From assembly GCA_902774685.1 (NCBI GenBank), contig CACYJH010000019.1:1-32447 (forward strand): 32,447 nt of DNA, given 5' to 3'. Shown one piece after another: positions 1-7,798 of this stretch. How positions within the stretch are numbered: position 1 is the stretch's first letter; every line of letters begins with the position of its first letter. The DNA is from an uncultured Methanobrevibacter sp. Its GTDB lineage: Archaea > Methanobacteriota > Methanobacteria > Methanobacteriales > Methanobacteriaceae. The position numbers were made by a program, and so were the translations under genes. The notes beneath the pieces are model-generated. The model saw only the letters and a list, made by a program, of their open reading frames with translations. It was not told the DNA's origin and made no database searches.

Positions 1-150
1 AGAAATAAACCATTAGCTAAAAAATTAAGAATGGCTAAAGCTAATAAACAAAACAGAAGAATCCCTATTTGGGCTTATTCTAAAACTCAACGTAAATTAA
101 GATACAGACCTAAACCTAGACATTGGAGAAGAAATGATCTCAAAATATAG
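1..150 (+). CDS. rpl39e: 50S ribosomal protein L39e (5' end cut by window)
   Basis: Reading frame 1 is open from the first base to the TAG at 148-150 and gives 49 residues: [18 protein letters not shown], then a very basic Trp/Arg/Lys-rich segment ending in [14 protein letters not shown]. This is the whole of ribosomal protein L39e (about 51 residues in archaea) apart from the first one or two residues, which lie before the window. L39e is a small basic protein of the large subunit that lines the peptide exit tunnel. It is followed after 11 bases by rpl31e, as in many archaeal genomes, so the two are probably cotranscribed. Identification rests on the sequence and on the neighbour; only the exact start cannot be seen. 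Confidence 0.95.
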   Translation, partial: RNKPLAKKLRMAKANKQNRRIPIWAYSKTQRKLRYRPKPRHWRRNDLKI

Positions 151-161
151 GGGTGTTTAAT

Positions 162-422
162 ATGGCAGAAGAATTAGAAAGAACTTATGTTATTCCACTT
201 AGAAAAGTTAAAAACGTTAAAAGAACTATTAGAGCTCCTAGAGCTATCAGAGAAGTTCAAAACTTTTTAATGAAACATATGAAAGCTGAAGAAGTTAAAC
301 TTGACGCTTCTATAAATGAATTTATTTGGGAAAGAGGAATTCAAAAAATTCCATCCAAAGTAAAAGTAAACGCTGTAAAAGATGAAGAAGGTGTTGTTAA
401 AGCAACTTTAGCAGAAAACTAA
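162..422 (+). CDS. rpl31e: 50S ribosomal protein L31e
   Basis: The product (86 residues) begins [17 protein letters not shown] and contains [21 protein letters not shown], the conserved core of L31e, a large-subunit protein near the exit tunnel. A GTG nine bases upstream (153) would add MFN, but the ATG at 162 is preferred: GGGGTG at 150-154 is well spaced before it and would overlap the GTG. The gene lies 11 bases behind rpl39e and 70 bases before aIF6, inside the common archaeal L39e-L31e-aIF6-L18Ae-prefoldin-FtsY order. Length is normal for archaea. Confidence 0.95.
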   Translation: MAEELERTYVIPLRKVKNVKRTIRAPRAIREVQNFLMKHMKAEEVKLDASINEFIWERGIQKIPSKVKVNAVKDEEGVVKATLAEN

Positions 423-491
423 TTTTGCTATGACTATATTTAATCATCTTTTCAATCTATTAAAAATTAAAATTTATATAAGGAATAAAAT

Positions 492-1169
492 ATGCTTAAA
501 AGAATAAATTTAACTGGAAATCCTAATTTAGGAGTTTACATATCCGTTAATGATGAAGTAGCTATTGTTCCTTTTAATCTTCCTACTGAAATGGAATCTG
601 TGATGAAAGAGGCACTTGAAGTAGATTTGATAAGAACTTCCATTGCAGGATGCAATTTGAACGGAGTTCTCGCTACTGGAAATTCCAATGGGTTTGTTGT
701 TTCCCCACACACAACCGATAGGGAAATAGAACTCTTGGAGGATGCAGGGCTTAATGTTGCAAGACTCCCTGGAAAATACACTGCAGTTGGAAATATCCTT
801 GCAGTAAACGATTATGGTGCTATGGCAGGTCCAAACATTAAGGAAGAAACTATCAAAGTCATTGAAGATACCTTAAAGGTTCCTGTGGAAATATATCAAT
901 TTGCTGATTCCAAGATTGTCGGTTCAGCAAGTATAGTTACCAATAAGGGTGCTCTCTTGCACAGGGATACCTTATCTGATGAACTTGATCATGTTGAAGA
1001 GTTCTTTAAGGTTGAAGGAAATATCGGAACCGTATGCAAAGGTATGCCTCTTGTAGGTGCATGTGGTATCGCTAACTCTAATGGAGTTATGGTTGGAGAA
1101 CATACCACCGGTCCTGAAATGGCTAGAATCGAAGAAGCTTTAGGTTTCTTGGATTTCGGTGATTTTTAA
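492..1169 (+). CDS. eif6: Translation initiation factor aIF6 (anti-association factor)
   Basis: The 225-residue product starts MLKRINLTGNPNLGVYISVND and shows the internal pseudo-repeats typical of the aIF6 pentein fold: NGVLATGNSNGFVVSPHTTD, then NDYGAMAGPN, then NKGALLHRDTLSDE, then GACGIANSNGVMVGEHTTGPE. aIF6/eIF6 binds the 50S subunit near L14 and the sarcin-ricin loop and keeps the subunits from joining too early. Length matches the archaeal family (about 220). The ATG at 492 follows AAGGA at 480-484. The position between rpl31e and rpl18a is the usual archaeal arrangement. Nothing looks damaged. Confidence 0.95.
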   Translation: MLKRINLTGNPNLGVYISVNDEVAIVPFNLPTEMESVMKEALEVDLIRTSIAGCNLNGVLATGNSNGFVVSPHTTDREIELLEDAGLNVARLPGKYTAVGNILAVNDYGAMAGPNIKEETIKVIEDTLKVPVEIYQFADSKIVGSASIVTNKGALLHRDTLSDELDHVEEFFKVEGNIGTVCKGMPLVGACGIANSNGVMVGEHTTGPEMARIEEALGFLDFGDF

Positions 1170-1271
1170 TTTCATCATAGTTTAAGGATATGTTGTGTTA
1201 ATTGATTATTTTCATTAATATTCAATTATAGGTCAGATGATTAATTATAGTATTATTAGGAAGGGATTCTT

Positions 1272-1496
1272 ATGTTAACAAAAATTTATAGAATTAAAGG
1301 TAGTTTTGTAATGGGTAGTGAAACCCAAGTTTTCACTAAAGAGTTAAAAGCTATCAAAGAAGAAGACATTTATGAAAAACTTTATTCCATCTTTGGAAGC
1401 AAACATGGAATTAAAAGAAACCAAATTAAAATAGACTCTATTGAAGAAATTGCTGAGGATGACGTTGTAGATCCTATCGTAAAAGCAATTCTTTAA
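1272..1496 (+). CDS. rpl18a: 50S ribosomal protein L18Ae (LX)
   Basis: The 74-residue product begins MLTKIYRIKGSFVMGSETQ, followed by FTKELKAIKEEDIYEKLYSIFGSKHGIKRNQIKI. This is the pattern of archaeal LX/L18Ae, a small half-length homologue of eukaryotic L18a/L20e in the large subunit. The ATG at 1272 follows GGAAGGGAT (1259-1267). The preceding 102-base gap is AT-rich without a convincing hairpin, so the gene may be cotranscribed with aIF6 or have its own weak promoter. The next gene, prefoldin alpha, starts 26 bases after the stop, consistent with one transcript. The segment TATTATTAGG-N-AGGGAT before this gene recurs before ftsY. Confidence 0.93.
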   Translation: MLTKIYRIKGSFVMGSETQVFTKELKAIKEEDIYEKLYSIFGSKHGIKRNQIKIDSIEEIAEDDVVDPIVKAIL

Positions 1497-1522
1497 ATAA
1501 TAAGCTAATCTTAGGTGTTAAA

Positions 1523-1951
1523 ATGGAAGACCAGCAAAAATTACAACAAATTTTAGCTCAACTTGAAGTTTACAAATCTCAATCTGAGTTATACCAAAAT
1601 CAGATTGATGCAGTTCAAGCTTCACTTGCTGAAATTAAAGTTTTAGAATCTACATTAGATGATATTAGTGATAAAGACACCATTGAGACTTTAGTCCCTC
1701 TTGGTGCTGGCTCCTTCATTAATGCAGAGATTAAAAATGAAAACAAAGTTATTATGAGTCTTGGTTCTGGTGTAGCAGTAACTAAAACTTTTGAAGAAGC
1801 TAAACAAACTACTGCTGAACAGAAAAAAGAGCTTGAAAATACCCTTGACAAGTTATTTGCAGACTTGCAACAAATTACCAATATTGTAGCTCAGCTTTCT
1901 CCTCAAGCTGAACAATTGATGCAAAAACTTCAAGGTCAAGGCATGATGTAA
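1523..1951 (+). CDS. pfdA: Prefoldin subunit alpha
   Basis: The 142-residue product has an N-terminal helix rich in Gln/Glu (MEDQQKLQQILAQLEVYKSQ), a central strand segment with TLVPLGAGSFINAEIKNENK and VIMSLGSGVAVTKTFEEA, and a C-terminal helix ending in a Gln-rich tail. This coiled coil, beta-hairpins, coiled coil layout is prefoldin alpha, which with the beta subunit forms the hexameric chaperone that hands unfolded proteins to the thermosome. The ATG follows AGGTG at 1513-1517. The gene is the third of a translation and folding run and is closed by a strong hairpin terminator just after the stop. Confidence 0.95.
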   Translation: MEDQQKLQQILAQLEVYKSQSELYQNQIDAVQASLAEIKVLESTLDDISDKDTIETLVPLGAGSFINAEIKNENKVIMSLGSGVAVTKTFEEAKQTTAEQKKELENTLDKLFADLQQITNIVAQLSPQAEQLMQKLQGQGMM

Positions 1952-1953
1952 TC

Positions 1954-2000
1954 CAAGCTTTTTTGGCCTTCGGCCAAAAAACCTTGACCAAAACTTTTTT
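1954..2000 (+). terminator. Hairpin terminator after pfdA
   Basis: Inverted repeat 1954-1968 with 1972-1986 (CAAGCTTTTTTGGCC against GGCCAAAAAACCTTG) forms 14 pairs with one C-C mismatch and a TTC loop. It is followed by TGACCAAAAC and a run of six T (1995-2000). The tail after the hairpin resembles those after the genes ending at 10201, 21889 and 25814. Confidence 0.75.
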
Positions 2001-2142
2001 CATTGTTTTGGAGTCTTATGCTTCTTAACTAGTTTTTAATCTTTTTCTTTTTATTTTAACTTTTTTTAACTTTTTTTATCATTTTTAGTATTTTTTACAT
2101 TTTTATATTTTTCATCTTTTTTTTTAAATTTCAATAATAAAC

Positions 2143-2150
2143 TTTATATG
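2143..2150 (+). promoter_or_regulatory. Probable TATA box for ftsY
   Basis: TTTATATG at 2143-2150 is the best TATA-like box in the 340-base gene-free stretch 1952-2291, which otherwise holds the pfdA terminator and T-rich DNA. Transcription would then start near 2170, giving a leader of about 120 nt. No experimental support is possible here. Confidence 0.4.
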
Positions 2151-2291
2151 CTATTTTTAAAATAAGTAAGTTTATTAATTTTTAAATATAAATATCATTA
2201 TTGTATAAATGATTAAATCTAATCAATCATTAAGGAATTTAAAAATTCAATAAAAATTTAACATAACACTTATTATTAGGCAGGGATAAAC

Positions 2292-3773
2292 TTGTTTGAT
2301 TCATTAAAGAAAAAATTTGCTGATGCAAGTGGAAAATTAAGGAATAAAGTCGAAGAAGAGGCTAAAGAAGAGAATAATGTAGAATTGATCGAGGAATCAA
2401 GCGAAGAAACTTTTGATGAGATTGAAGAATCTGAAGAAGAGATCTTAGATGAAGAAGAAGTTTCTGAAGATGAGCCTTTAAGTGAATCTGAAGAAGATGA
2501 GTTTGAAGGTGAAGACGATATTTCCGAAGATGAATTGGATGAAATCTTAGACGCTACTTTAAAAGAAGAAGCAGAAGAGGAATCTGAAGAGGAATCTGAA
2601 GAGGAAGAGAAAAAAGAAAGAGCTGGAAGATTCCGTTCATTCTTCAATAGAGGCAAAAAAGAAGATTCCAAAGAGGAAGCTGAAGAATCTGCTGAAGAAG
2701 AAGTAAAAGAAGCCGAAGATGAAGTTCCTGAAGAAGTGGAAGAATCTGTTGAAGAGGCTGAGGAATCAGTAGATGAAGAAGCAGATGAAGAAGCTGAAGT
2801 TGAAGAGGAAGCTGAAGAAGAGAAAAAATCCAAACGTTCATTTTTCAGACGTAGTAAGAAAGATAAATCTGATGATGAAGAAAAAGAAGAAAAATCAGGT
2901 GGTTTCTTATCATTCATTAAGGAAAAATCAATCTCTGAAGATGATGTAGAAGACATTCTATTTGAATTGGAATTAGGCCTTTTGGAAGCGGATGTGGCAA
3001 TGGATGTTTCAAGTGTTGTTGTTGAATCCGTTAAAAATGACCTTGTTGGTCAAAAAATCAAAAGAAGCAGTGATATTGAAGAGTACACCTATCAAGCGCT
3101 TAAGAATGCAGTAGCTAAAATCATTGATGTTGAAGGCAAATCAATGACCGAGCTTCTTGAAGAGAAGGTTGCTCAAGGCGAGCCTCTTGTTGTAATGCTT
3201 GTAGGTATTAACGGTACCGGTAAGACAACCACTATCGGTAAATTATCCAATTACTACATTAAAAAAGGTTATACTCCAGTTATTGCTGCATCAGATACCT
3301 TTAGGGCTGGAGCTATTGAACAAGTTCAATATCATGCAGATAACTTAGGCGTTAAGTTAATCAAGCATGAAAAGGGATCTGACCCTGCAGCTGTAGCATT
3401 TGATGCTGTTCAGCATGCTAAAGCTAAAGGAAAAGAGCTTGTATTGATCGATACAGCTGGAAGAATGCAAACAAACACCAACTTGATGGATGAAATGAAA
3501 AAGATCAGAAGGGTTTCAAAACCTGATTTGGTTGTATTTGTTGGTGATGCATTGACAGGTAACGATGCAACAGAACAAGCAAGAAAATTCAATGAAGCCA
3601 TTGATATAGATGGTGTCATACTTACCAAGGCAGATGCAGATTCAAAAGGAGGAGCTGCACTCTCCGTTGGTTATATCATTAAAAAACCAATATTGTTCTT
3701 AGGTATGGGACAATCTTACGATGACATCAAGGAATATGATGCTGACTGGATGTTAGAACAAATATTTTCCTAA
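2292..3773 (+). CDS. ftsY: Signal recognition particle receptor FtsY with long acidic N-terminal region
   Basis: The 493-residue GTPase is the SRP receptor that docks ribosome-SRP complexes at the membrane. The NG domain fills the C-terminal 280 residues: P-loop GINGTGKTT at 305-313, DTFRAGAIEQ, G3 motif DTAGR at 387-391, and TKADADSKGG at 445-454, all FtsY/Ffh signatures. Residues 20-200 are an extremely acidic, low-complexity region interrupted by basic-aromatic patches (residues 1-19; AGRFRSFFNRGKK near 111-123; KKSKRSFFRRSKK near 177-189). The start is a TTG at 2292 behind AGGCAGGGAT; no ATG sits in a better place. An antisense Ser-rich open frame opposite the acidic part is a shadow. The order pfdA-ftsY is common in archaea. 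Confidence 0.95.
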   Translation: MFDSLKKKFADASGKLRNKVEEEAKEENNVELIEESSEETFDEIEESEEEILDEEEVSEDEPLSESEEDEFEGEDDISEDELDEILDATLKEEAEEESEEESEEEEKKERAGRFRSFFNRGKKEDSKEEAEESAEEEVKEAEDEVPEEVEESVEEAEESVDEEADEEAEVEEEAEEEKKSKRSFFRRSKKDKSDDEEKEEKSGGFLSFIKEKSISEDDVEDILFELELGLLEADVAMDVSSVVVESVKNDLVGQKIKRSSDIEEYTYQALKNAVAKIIDVEGKSMTELLEEKVAQGEPLVVMLVGINGTGKTTTIGKLSNYYIKKGYTPVIAASDTFRAGAIEQVQYHADNLGVKLIKHEKGSDPAAVAFDAVQHAKAKGKELVLIDTAGRMQTNTNLMDEMKKIRRVSKPDLVVFVGDALTGNDATEQARKFNEAIDIDGVILTKADADSKGGAALSVGYIIKKPILFLGMGQSYDDIKEYDADWMLEQIFS

Positions 3774-3776
3774 ACT

Positions 3777-3815
3777 ATAAAAGGTTTTTAAAATCTTTTA
3801 TTTTTTCTTTTTTTA
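3777..3815 (+). terminator. Hairpin/T-rich terminator after ftsY
   Basis: ATAAAAG (3777-3783) pairs with CTTTTAT (3795-3801) around an 11-base loop, overlapped and followed by T-rich DNA. It is a weak stem, but the T tract fits archaeal termination. Confidence 0.45.
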
Positions 3816-3941
3816 TTTATTTTTCAATTCTTTAATTTTTTTATTCAAACAATACTTTTAACTTATTTTTTTTCATTTAAAAATTTATTTGCTTGATTTT
3901 AATCCATTTTAAAGTAGAATTTAAAGAATTATAAAGTTAAG

Positions 3942-3950
3942 TTTATATAT
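3942..3950 (+). promoter_or_regulatory. TATA box for the NhaC-family antiporter gene
   Basis: TTTATATAT at 3942-3950 lies in the 317-base gene-free stretch 3774-4090. An expected start near 3970 gives a leader of about 120 nt. Other AT-rich boxes nearby make the exact site uncertain. The rest of the stretch is AT-rich DNA without further recognisable signals. Confidence 0.4.
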
Positions 3951-4090
3951 TAATTTTATAAATATATAATTAATAACTAAGTTATATTACTAAGTTAATA
4001 CGTTAATCAATTAATTTTATTGTTAATTGATGTTTATTCATTTATAATATTAATGAACGATTTTTAGTTTTTTTATAAAATGGTGTGATT

Positions 4091-5815
4091 ATGGAAATGA
4101 ATAGGAATTTAAAAATTGGATTGATCGTAGCTATTTCTGTAATAGCTCTTTTCGTATTATCATTGCTAATTACCAATGCACCAGCCGGAGACGATAATGC
4201 AGTTCGTTTCGGAGTCTTAACTCTCTTACCACCTCTCGTTGCTATTGCTTTAGCATTCATAACCAAAGAAACTATTTTATCTTTGTTTATCGGGGTATTC
4301 GTTGGGGAATTTATGGTTTCTGTTAACGATTTAAACATTATCAGTTCTGCTATCAATGCATTTTTAGCAATGGGTAGTCAAATTATTTCATGTATGGCTG
4401 ATCCATGGAATGCAGGTATTATCCTTCAATGTTTACTTATTGGTGGTATCATCCAATTGGTAACTAAGATGGGTGGTGCAAAAGCTTTAGCAGATGCATT
4501 TGCTAAACGTGCTGACACTCCTAGAAAAGCTCAATTATTCACTGAGCTCTTAGGTTTATGTGTTTTCTTCGACGATTACGCTAACTCTTTAATTGTAGGT
4601 CCTATTATGAGACCTGTTATGGACAAACTTCATGTATCCAGAGAAAAATTAGCATTTGTAGTAGACGCAACCGCAGCTCCTGTAGCAGGTATCGCTATTA
4701 TTTCTACTTGGATTGGTTTAGAACTCAGTTTAATTACTCAAGGTTTCCAATCTATTGGAATGGAAGTAAGTGGATTTGGTATATTTTTACAAACCATTCC
4801 ATTTAGGTTCTATAACATTTTAATCTTGATTTTCATTGTTATTTCTGCTCTTACTTACTATGAATTTGGACCAATGAAAGAAGCAGAGAAAAAAGCACGT
4901 GCTAGAAAAGAAGATGAACCAGTCGAATCTCTTGAAGCAACCAGTTTTGACGATGTAAAACCAGTTGAAGGCATTAAATTATCCGTTTGGAATGCAATTA
5001 TTCCTATTGGAGTATTAATTGTTGGTGCTCTTATTGCATTCTACTGGAGTGGATATACCACTATCTTAGGTGGGGAAGACAAAGCTTTAATCACTTTAAT
5101 GCAAACCGCTCCATTATCATTCAGCGGTATATTTGAAGCATTAGCCGCTTCTGATGCATCTGTTGCATTGTTCCAAGCAGCATTGCTTGCTTCCATTGTA
5201 GCTATCCTCATGGCTGTGCTCCAAAAGATCATGACCATCGAAGAAGCTATCAGTGAATGGGTAGGCGGTATGAAGACTATCGTTATCACTGGTGTAATCT
5301 TACTCCTTGCTTGGTCTTTAGGTGGAGTTATTGGTGAATTAGGTACTGCTGATTATTTAGTAGGTGTATTGGCAGGTGCAATACCTATATTTATCTTACC
5401 AACATTAATCTTCGTTTTAGGTGCTTTAATCTCCTTTGCAACAGGTACTTCCTATGGTACAATGAGTATTTTAATGCCATTAACCATTCCTCTTGCTTGG
5501 GCTGTAAACCCTGAAATGGGATTCGTAATTGTATGTACCAGTGGTGTATTGACTGGTGCTATCTTTGGTGATCACTGTTCACCAATTTCAGATACCACAA
5601 TTCTTTCATCCATGGGTACAAGCTGTAACCACATTGATCACGTAAGAACTCAGATATACTATGCAATGTTCGTTGCAATCATTGCTATCGTATTCGGTTA
5701 CATCCCAGCAGGATTCGGTATTCAATGGTACATTTCAATCCCTGTAGCTATTGTAGTAATGTACATTGGATTAAGAGTTCTTGGTGAGAAAGTACCTTTT
5801 GAAGAAGCAGCTTAA
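4091..5815 (+). CDS. NhaC-family Na+/H+ antiporter (or related exchanger)
   Basis: The 574-residue membrane protein has about 12 hydrophobic segments. Family markers of the NhaC Pfam group are clear: FFDDYANSLIVGPIMRPV in the first half and TGTSYGTMSILMPL plus GAIFGDHCSPISDTTILSS in the second half, the two copies of the inverted-repeat transport core. A charged cytoplasmic loop (MKEAEKKARARKEDEPVESL) separates the halves. Members exchange Na+ for H+, while some carry amino or organic acids, so the substrate is not certain. The ATG at 4091 is chosen over an in-frame GTG at 4085 because GGTGTGAT serves as ribosome binding site. In a methanogen such a protein would help balance the sodium gradient that drives ATP synthesis and the sodium symporters encoded next door. 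Confidence 0.88.
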   Translation: MEMNRNLKIGLIVAISVIALFVLSLLITNAPAGDDNAVRFGVLTLLPPLVAIALAFITKETILSLFIGVFVGEFMVSVNDLNIISSAINAFLAMGSQIISCMADPWNAGIILQCLLIGGIIQLVTKMGGAKALADAFAKRADTPRKAQLFTELLGLCVFFDDYANSLIVGPIMRPVMDKLHVSREKLAFVVDATAAPVAGIAIISTWIGLELSLITQGFQSIGMEVSGFGIFLQTIPFRFYNILILIFIVISALTYYEFGPMKEAEKKARARKEDEPVESLEATSFDDVKPVEGIKLSVWNAIIPIGVLIVGALIAFYWSGYTTILGGEDKALITLMQTAPLSFSGIFEALAASDASVALFQAALLASIVAILMAVLQKIMTIEEAISEWVGGMKTIVITGVILLLAWSLGGVIGELGTADYLVGVLAGAIPIFILPTLIFVLGALISFATGTSYGTMSILMPLTIPLAWAVNPEMGFVIVCTSGVLTGAIFGDHCSPISDTTILSSMGTSCNHIDHVRTQIYYAMFVAIIAIVFGYIPAGFGIQWYISIPVAIVVMYIGLRVLGEKVPFEEAA

Positions 5816-5825
5816 AATAAATTTT

Positions 5826-5873
5826 ACTTAAATGGTTAAATCCATTTAAGTTTCCTTTTTCTTTTTTTATTTT
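5826..5873 (+). terminator. Hairpin terminator after the antiporter gene
   Basis: ACTTAAATGG (5826-5835) pairs perfectly with CCATTTAAGT (5842-5851) around a 6-base loop and is followed by TTCC and long T runs. Confidence 0.75.
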
Positions 5874-6044
5874 TTATCAGTTTTTATATTTTTGATTATT
5901 GTATCATTTTTTCAATACTTGGTTTTTTTAATTCTAATCATACCCTATTTTTTCCAAATACTTAATTTTATTAACAAGTTTTATTTACTAGTTTTAATTA
6001 ATATATTCTTATTATACTTTGTTTATTATTATGTAGTGATTTTT

Positions 6045-7535
6045 ATGGCAACTAGTGAAAAGTCTGTATGGGATAGCAATATCTCTTTTATTTTGGCAAT
6101 GATTGGTTCTGCCGTTGGTTTAGGAAATATTTGGCGTTTTCCAAATGTTCTTTACTCTAATGGTGGAGGATCATTTATGATTCCTTATATCGTATCCTTG
6201 TTTATTTTAGGAATCTCATTTGTTTTGGTTGAATATGCAGTAGGATTCAGATTTAAAACTTCTTTATCAAAGATATTTTTCTCAATTAAAGCTCGATTGG
6301 AACCTATTGCCTGGTTTATTGTATTGGTAGTGTTCCTGATTACCACTTATTATGTTTGTGTAGTTGGATGGGATTTGATCTATCTGGGATTAAGTTTCGT
6401 TCAAGGGTGGGGTGCAAATCCTGATGTGTTCTTCACAGTGGATGTTTTGCATGCATCTGATTCACTTTCAGGTATCTTTACTATTGTTCCTTGGGTTTTG
6501 CTGTCAGTATTTCTCATTTGGGCATTTGCATGGTTCATTGCTCAAAAGGATTTGAATGAAGGTATCGGTAAAGTAAGCAAAATATTATTGCCTATTCTAG
6601 TGATAATTGTCATCATAATTGTAGCGTTCTCATTGACTTTGCCGGGTGCTTCAATAGGATACAAACAGATATTTACTCCTAATTGGTCCGCATTGACTGA
6701 TTTAAATGTTTGGTTGGCTGCATTCGGTCAAATTGTATTTTCCCTTAGTTTAGGAATGTCAATTGCCCTTACCTATGCAAGTTACCTTCCGGAAACTTCC
6801 AAATTAACCGATAATGCATTGATTGTTGCATTTTCCAATTCTGGATTTGAAGTATTCAATGCAATAGGCATATTTTCAATATTAGGATTCATGACTTTTA
6901 CAAGTGGAATTCCATTTAATGAATTGGTAACTGAAGGAACCGGTTTGGCATTTGTTGTTTTCCCAAATGTATTCAATCTCATGCAACCTTGGTCAATGAT
7001 CATTGGGCCTTTGTTCTTTGCATGTATCTTATTTGCAGGAATTACATCTGTAATGGCACTTCTTGAAGTGGTTTCATTTGCAATCAGTGAAAAATTCGGA
7101 TTTTCAAGAAGAAAATCTGCAACTGTAGTATGTCTTGTAGGATTTTGCATATCTTCCCTTTTTGCTACTTCAGCAGGAAGTTACTTGCTCGGAATCTTTG
7201 ATGCATTCTTAAACAATTTCGCATTGCTCTTCGGTGTTTTACTTGAATGTATAATCTTCGGATGGATTTATAACTTTGATAATCTTGTTGAAACATTGAA
7301 CACACATTCAAGAATTCAAATGGATCCATTCTGGCCAATTATTATTAAATATATCTTACCTATTTGTATATGGTGCCTATGGATACAAGGGGTTTACTCC
7401 ACAATTCTAACTGGAGATACAACAAGTCATTTGATAATGCTCGCATTATCCATTATTCTTTTCGTTGTTCCAATAATATTTACCTTGTTGCCTGCTAAAA
7501 ACGAAGAGTATTATAAGCCGATTGATAAGGATTAA
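6045..7535 (+). CDS. Neurotransmitter:sodium symporter family transporter, canonical paralogue
   Basis: The 496-residue membrane protein has about 12 helices and the LeuT fold. The TM1 motif GSAVGLGNIWRFP (residues 21-33) followed by NGGGSFMIPYI is canonical. Equivalents of the LeuT sodium ligands are present: Asn28 for N27, TYASY in TM6, Asn in FSNSGFEV for N286, and AGITS in TM8 for T354/S355. It should import an amino acid or similar solute with Na+; the substrate cannot be read from the sequence. The frame stays open 51 codons upstream, but that part is a T-rich hydrophobic translation of the leader. The ATG at 6045 behind TAGTGAT starts the conserved N-terminus MATSEKSVWDSN. A second family member follows 263 bases downstream. 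Confidence 0.9.
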   Translation: MATSEKSVWDSNISFILAMIGSAVGLGNIWRFPNVLYSNGGGSFMIPYIVSLFILGISFVLVEYAVGFRFKTSLSKIFFSIKARLEPIAWFIVLVVFLITTYYVCVVGWDLIYLGLSFVQGWGANPDVFFTVDVLHASDSLSGIFTIVPWVLLSVFLIWAFAWFIAQKDLNEGIGKVSKILLPILVIIVIIIVAFSLTLPGASIGYKQIFTPNWSALTDLNVWLAAFGQIVFSLSLGMSIALTYASYLPETSKLTDNALIVAFSNSGFEVFNAIGIFSILGFMTFTSGIPFNELVTEGTGLAFVVFPNVFNLMQPWSMIIGPLFFACILFAGITSVMALLEVVSFAISEKFGFSRRKSATVVCLVGFCISSLFATSAGSYLLGIFDAFLNNFALLFGVLLECIIFGWIYNFDNLVETLNTHSRIQMDPFWPIIIKYILPICIWCLWIQGVYSTILTGDTTSHLIMLALSIILFVVPIIFTLLPAKNEEYYKPIDKD

Positions 7536-7536
7536 C

Positions 7537-7586
7537 CCAGCTTCACGGACTTCTGTCCGTAGAAACTGGACCTTGACTTTTTTTAT
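7537..7586 (+). terminator. Hairpin terminator after first symporter gene
   Basis: CCAGCTTCACGGAC (7537-7550) pairs with GTCCGTAGAAACTGG (7555-7569) with one mismatch and one bulged base, loop TTCT. It is followed by ACCTTGAC and a T tract. The order stem, short A/C spacer, GAC, T run is like that of the other hairpins described here. Confidence 0.75.
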
Positions 7587-7686
7587 TTTTTAATTTTTTA
7601 TTATATTCAAATAGGGCCCTTTTTTTATTTCTTTTTTAATTTTCAATTCCATTCTAAAATAAGAAACTTTTTTAAATAATTAATAC

Positions 7687-7700
7687 TTATAATATATAAT
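7687..7700 (+). promoter_or_regulatory. Possible TATA region for second symporter gene
   Basis: TTATAATATATAAT lies about 100 bases before the start codon. It is the most TATA-like stretch in the 263-base gap after the terminator, but the whole gap is AT-rich, so the call is weak. Confidence 0.3.
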
Positions 7701-7798
7701 ATAATAACTATCGAAAGAAATAAAGAAATTCTAGTTATTTTATTATGAGATGAATTTTAAGAATATAGATAAGAATAAATCAATTGATGTGATATTAA

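Noticed and set aside
2276..2956. Minus-strand Ser-rich open frame of 226 codons
   Set aside because: It is the antisense of the GAA/GAG/GAT-rich acidic region of ftsY; Ser repeats arise from reading Glu/Asp codons backwards, and no ribosome binding site is present.
5892..6044. 51-codon N-terminal extension of the first symporter
   Set aside because: The conserved LeuT-type N-terminus begins at ATG 6045 behind TAGTGAT; the upstream part is T-rich leader sequence.
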